From Pantanalinema sp. GBBB05 (GTDB lineage Bacteria; Cyanobacteriota; Cyanobacteriia; Leptolyngbyales; Leptolyngbyaceae), in contig VRZD01000002.1 in the NCBI GenBank assembly GCA_016743235.1, positions 124,001 to 188,000 of the forward strand: 64,000 nucleotides of DNA, in the 5' to 3' direction. A program made the position numbers and the translations under genes. Positions 61,981 through 64,000 of the stretch are shown here, piece by piece. The first letter of the stretch is position 1, and each line of letters begins with the position of its first letter. Under the pieces are notes generated by a model. The model was not told the DNA's origin. It saw only the letters and a program-made list of their open reading frames with translations, and made no database searches.

Positions 61981-62399
61981 CGTAGCTCCATTAAAAAGTG
62001 ATAGCCGCCAATAATCAGTCCTTGATTCAAATAGAATTTGTGGGCAGGATGACGGGTAACACGGGAATCTAAATGCAACTGCACACACTGATGGTGTTCA
62101 GCATATTCCGCTAACCAGGATAAGAGCTGGCTGCCATAGCCCTGGGAACGAGTCTCGGTGTCTGTCACCAGATCGTCAATATATAAATACTTGCGCCAAG
62201 CAAAGCTTTCGCCAATATGGAATCCAGCCACCGAGACCAATCGATCGTCAACTTGTAGGTAGGCTAATTGATAACGATCGTGCTGCATTCGTTGCACTTG
62301 TTCCACAAACGTTTCAGCAATCAAATAAGGGTGTAATTGCACCAATAACGGATAACATTGAGCAATCTCAGGGATAGATTCGGCTAATTTAACCACCAT
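61977..62399 (-). CDS. GNAT family N-acetyltransferase
   Basis: A 140-residue single GNAT domain. LYIDDLVTDTETRSQGYGSQLLSWL has the acetyl-CoA-binding R/Q-x-x-G-x-G motif, followed by CVQLHLDSRVTRHPAHKFYLN and GYHFLMEL. The ATG at 62399 lies 7 bases after AGGA; the TTG one codon upstream is not used. It follows the DUF952 gene by 10 bases. The substrate is not known. Confidence 0.9.
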   Translation of the reverse strand: MVVKLAESIPEIAQCYPLLVQLHPYLIAETFVEQVQRMQHDRYQLAYLQVDDRLVSVAGFHIGESFAWRKYLYIDDLVTDTETRSQGYGSQLLSWLAEYAEHHQCVQLHLDSRVTRHPAHKFYLNQGLIIGGYHFLMELR

Positions 62400-62409
62400 C
62401 AACTATTCC

Positions 62410-62784
62410 TCAAACGCTATCATTGAGTGCGTTCCGACATAACTCTGTCACTGCCTGGGGCAAGGTAACTTCACGAGTTGGATCAGGGTGGAACTCTACA
62501 ACTTGCACCACCGCATCGAGATTTAAAGCCCCATAAATATGCGGAAACTTTTCTCCAGTGGCGATCGCGTCGTAGCGAAGCTCTGCCTGTACTAAAGTCG
62601 AATCAATACACAATAGCAGCAGGTCTGTTTGCCCCTGGAAAAAGCGGTGGACAACCCCAGGAATTTGCGTCGGAACCGAACAGTGCATAAAGCCTTCCGA
62701 CGCCAAACTATCGGCTCGATATTCACCCAGTTTCTCAGCGTGATGCCACTGCGATCTCGTCGTAATGTGCAAAATGATCGTCAT
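62410..62784 (-). CDS. DUF952 family protein
   Basis: A 124-residue protein with the DUF952 pattern: ILHITTRSQWHHAEKLGEYR, LASEGFMHCSVPTQIPGV, LLLLCIDSTLVQAELRYD and FPHIYGALNLDAVV. The family has a fold related to ADP-ribosyl transferases and its function is unknown. It lies between the small membrane peptide gene (3-base gap) and the GNAT gene. Confidence 0.92.
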   Translation of the reverse strand: MTIILHITTRSQWHHAEKLGEYRADSLASEGFMHCSVPTQIPGVVHRFFQGQTDLLLLCIDSTLVQAELRYDAIATGEKFPHIYGALNLDAVVQVVEFHPDPTREVTLPQAVTELCRNALNDSV

Positions 62785-62787
62785 ACT

Positions 62788-62946
62788 TTACAATGCTAAA
62801 TCCAGTAAATTCCAACCCATTATTTGCACAGTTGGCTGAGATGAATTCGTCGTGGCGATCGGTGCTGCGGTGGTCACCATCTCTTGACCACCAATCCACC
62901 CCAGGATGAACGTAATCACAATTGCCTGGATAAATTTATTGAACAT
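62788..62946 (-). CDS. Small membrane or secreted peptide, first gene of an operon
   Basis: A 52-residue protein: MFNKFIQAIVITFILGWIGG, then a Thr/Ala-rich part and a tail ending WNLLDLAL. The hydrophobic start is a signal or a single membrane helix. A very good ribosome-binding site AGGAGG lies 6 bases before the ATG. Its stop is 3 bases before the DUF952 start. No family is recognised. It is too short for most automatic gene calls. Confidence 0.7.
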   Translation of the reverse strand: MFNKFIQAIVITFILGWIGGQEMVTTAAPIATTNSSQPTVQIMGWNLLDLAL

Positions 62947-63075
62947 CTTGAACCTCCTGGGCAGTGGAGCAGTTGATCACAGCGAAGAGTCGCCATCTGT
63001 AGTCATCCTACCCATCGGGTGGGGGAAGTAGCCTCGCCTCAGTGGTTCGCCCAATCAGGTGAATGCTGGTCAGGT

Positions 63076-64000
63076 TTACCAGGCGATCGCCAAGCCATCG
63101 GCACGAGGTTCTGAAGCCGCCATTAACACCCCATGCTGCCGCAAAATCATTTGTCCGCGACCGAAGAAACCACCACGCCGAACTAAATGCTGCCGTTCTG
63201 TTAATCCATCGGCGATAGACTGAGCCACCGATCGTTCCAGCAAAATTCGATTCTGTTCTAAGAACCGCCACCGGGGGGCATCTAGCGCCGCCTGCGGATT
63301 CATACCATAATCCACCAGATTCACGACCATCTGTACATGCCCTTGGGGTTGCATCGGTGCGCCCATCACCCCAAACGTACCTAACGGTTGCCCATCCTGA
63401 GTCAGGAAACCCGGAATGATTGTATGAAAGGGGCGCTTACCCGGAGCAATTTGATTTGGATGCCCCGCTTCAACACTAAACCCAGTGGCGCGGTTATGCA
63501 GGGCAATTCCCGTCTCCGGCACTAAAATGCCACTGCCAAAGCCTTCATAGTTGGACTGGATGAACGATACCATCAAATCTGGGTCAGCCGCTGTTAGGTA
63601 AACCGTGCCACCGTTCGGTAAACCCGGTTGCGCCAGAGAGAGGGCAGTGGGTTGGATCAGTTGGCGGCGATCGACGGCATACCGTTGACTGAGCAAGTCA
63701 TCATGGGAAAGCTCCATGTGATGCGGATCGGCAACATAGCGATAGGCATCGGCAAACGCCAGCTTCATCGCTTCAATCTGCCAGTGGTAGCTATCGACCG
63801 ACTCACGCGGATAGCCGCCTAAATCAATGCCCTCCAAAATATTCAATGCCATCAGAGCCGCAATCCCTTGACCATTGGGAGGAATTTCCCAAATCGTCAC
63901 GCCTCGGTAATGGGTCGAAATGGGTTCCACCCAATCTGCCTGGTGATGCGCCAGATCTGCCAGAGTCAGATAGCCTCCCGTTGCCGCCGCAAAGTCTACG
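63076..64000 (-). CDS. ggt: Gamma-glutamyltransferase, C-terminal part (runs off the right edge)
   Basis: About 308 codons of a gamma-glutamyltranspeptidase. VTIWEIPPNGQGIAAL, then GGTVYLTAADPDLMVSFIQS with the nucleophile Thr of the self-cleaved small subunit, NYEGFGSGI, ATGFSVEAGHPNQIAPGKRP, SPKPFHT-like RPFHTIIPGF and FGVMGAPMQPQGHVQM are present. The frame stays open to the edge, so the N-terminus lies outside. It transfers or hydrolyses gamma-glutamyl groups, as in glutathione breakdown, usually in the periplasm. The C-terminus is complete. Confidence 0.93.
   Translation of the reverse strand, partial: VDFAAATGGYLTLADLAHHQADWVEPISTHYRGVTIWEIPPNGQGIAALMALNILEGIDLGGYPRESVDSYHWQIEAMKLAFADAYRYVADPHHMELSHDDLLSQRYAVDRRQLIQPTALSLAQPGLPNGGTVYLTAADPDLMVSFIQSNYEGFGSGILVPETGIALHNRATGFSVEAGHPNQIAPGKRPFHTIIPGFLTQDGQPLGTFGVMGAPMQPQGHVQMVVNLVDYGMNPQAALDAPRWRFLEQNRILLERSVAQSIADGLTERQHLVRRGGFFGRGQMILRQHGVLMAASEPRADGLAIAW

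Overview
The window is a piece of a cyanobacterial chromosome. It carries petB and petD (cytochrome b6-f), ctpA next to them, Ycf54, a DUF565/Ycf20 protein, a Mo-nitrogenase C-terminal domain protein, MltA, and a very high density of the cyanobacterial HIP1 octamer GCGATCGC. No heterocyst genes are visible and the genus cannot be fixed from sequence alone; a filamentous Leptolyngbya-like lineage is a guess.

Layout. 1-18.3 kb is a surface-polysaccharide or glycan region, mostly on the minus strand: glycosyltransferases (GT2 type), a GDP-mannose 3,5-epimerase-like enzyme, a nucleotide-sugar dehydrogenase, five SAM methyltransferases including one with a zinc ribbon, a formyltransferase, and three large GT-C-like membrane proteins. 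The part from about 7.9 to 17 kb is visibly AT-richer than its flanks and looks acquired or fast-evolving. 18.5-27.2 kb is housekeeping: Nudix hydrolase, MTA phosphorylase, AAA+ ATPase, aldo/keto reductase, SH3 protein, aminopeptidase P, Ycf20. 27.2-29.5 kb is an AT-rich accessory island with a J-domain plus HNH nuclease pair, a possible gene remnant, and the first of two 21-bp tandem arrays. 29.5-34.7 kb holds a molybdopterin oxidoreductase with its b-type cytochrome partner, an FkbM methyltransferase, DUF167, pdxJ and ycf54. 34.7-39.2 kb is a complete two-gene phosphotransferase system (IIA-HPr-EI and IIC-IIB-IIB-like), unusual in cyanobacteria.

39.5-48.5 kb carries a DUF900 hydrolase, DUF416, the second 21-bp array, a Mop protein, MltA, a TIR-like protein, a Mo-nitrogenase C-terminal protein, a putative beta-barrel protein and small secreted or membrane proteins. 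48.7-52.8 kb is petD-petB and, divergently, ctpA and an HD phosphohydrolase. 52.8-56.1 kb is a tight three-gene conflict-type operon: Trypco1 protein, trypsin-like protease, STAND NTPase with TPR-like repeats. 56.3-64 kb holds an acetyltransferase and an epimerase, a hybrid histidine kinase with a degenerate receiver, tRNA-Val(GAC), two small genes missed by length cut-offs, and the 3' part of a gamma-glutamyltransferase gene.

The most notable points are: two separate arrays, each of exactly twelve 21-bp units and each lying in a minus-strand frame with a TTG start and heptad repeats; the J-domain/HNH cassette; the Trypco1-trypsin-STAND operon; the PTS with a second IIB domain lacking its phospho-cysteine; and a TIR-like protein of unknown role. 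All functional statements are from reading the sequence; no database search was run.
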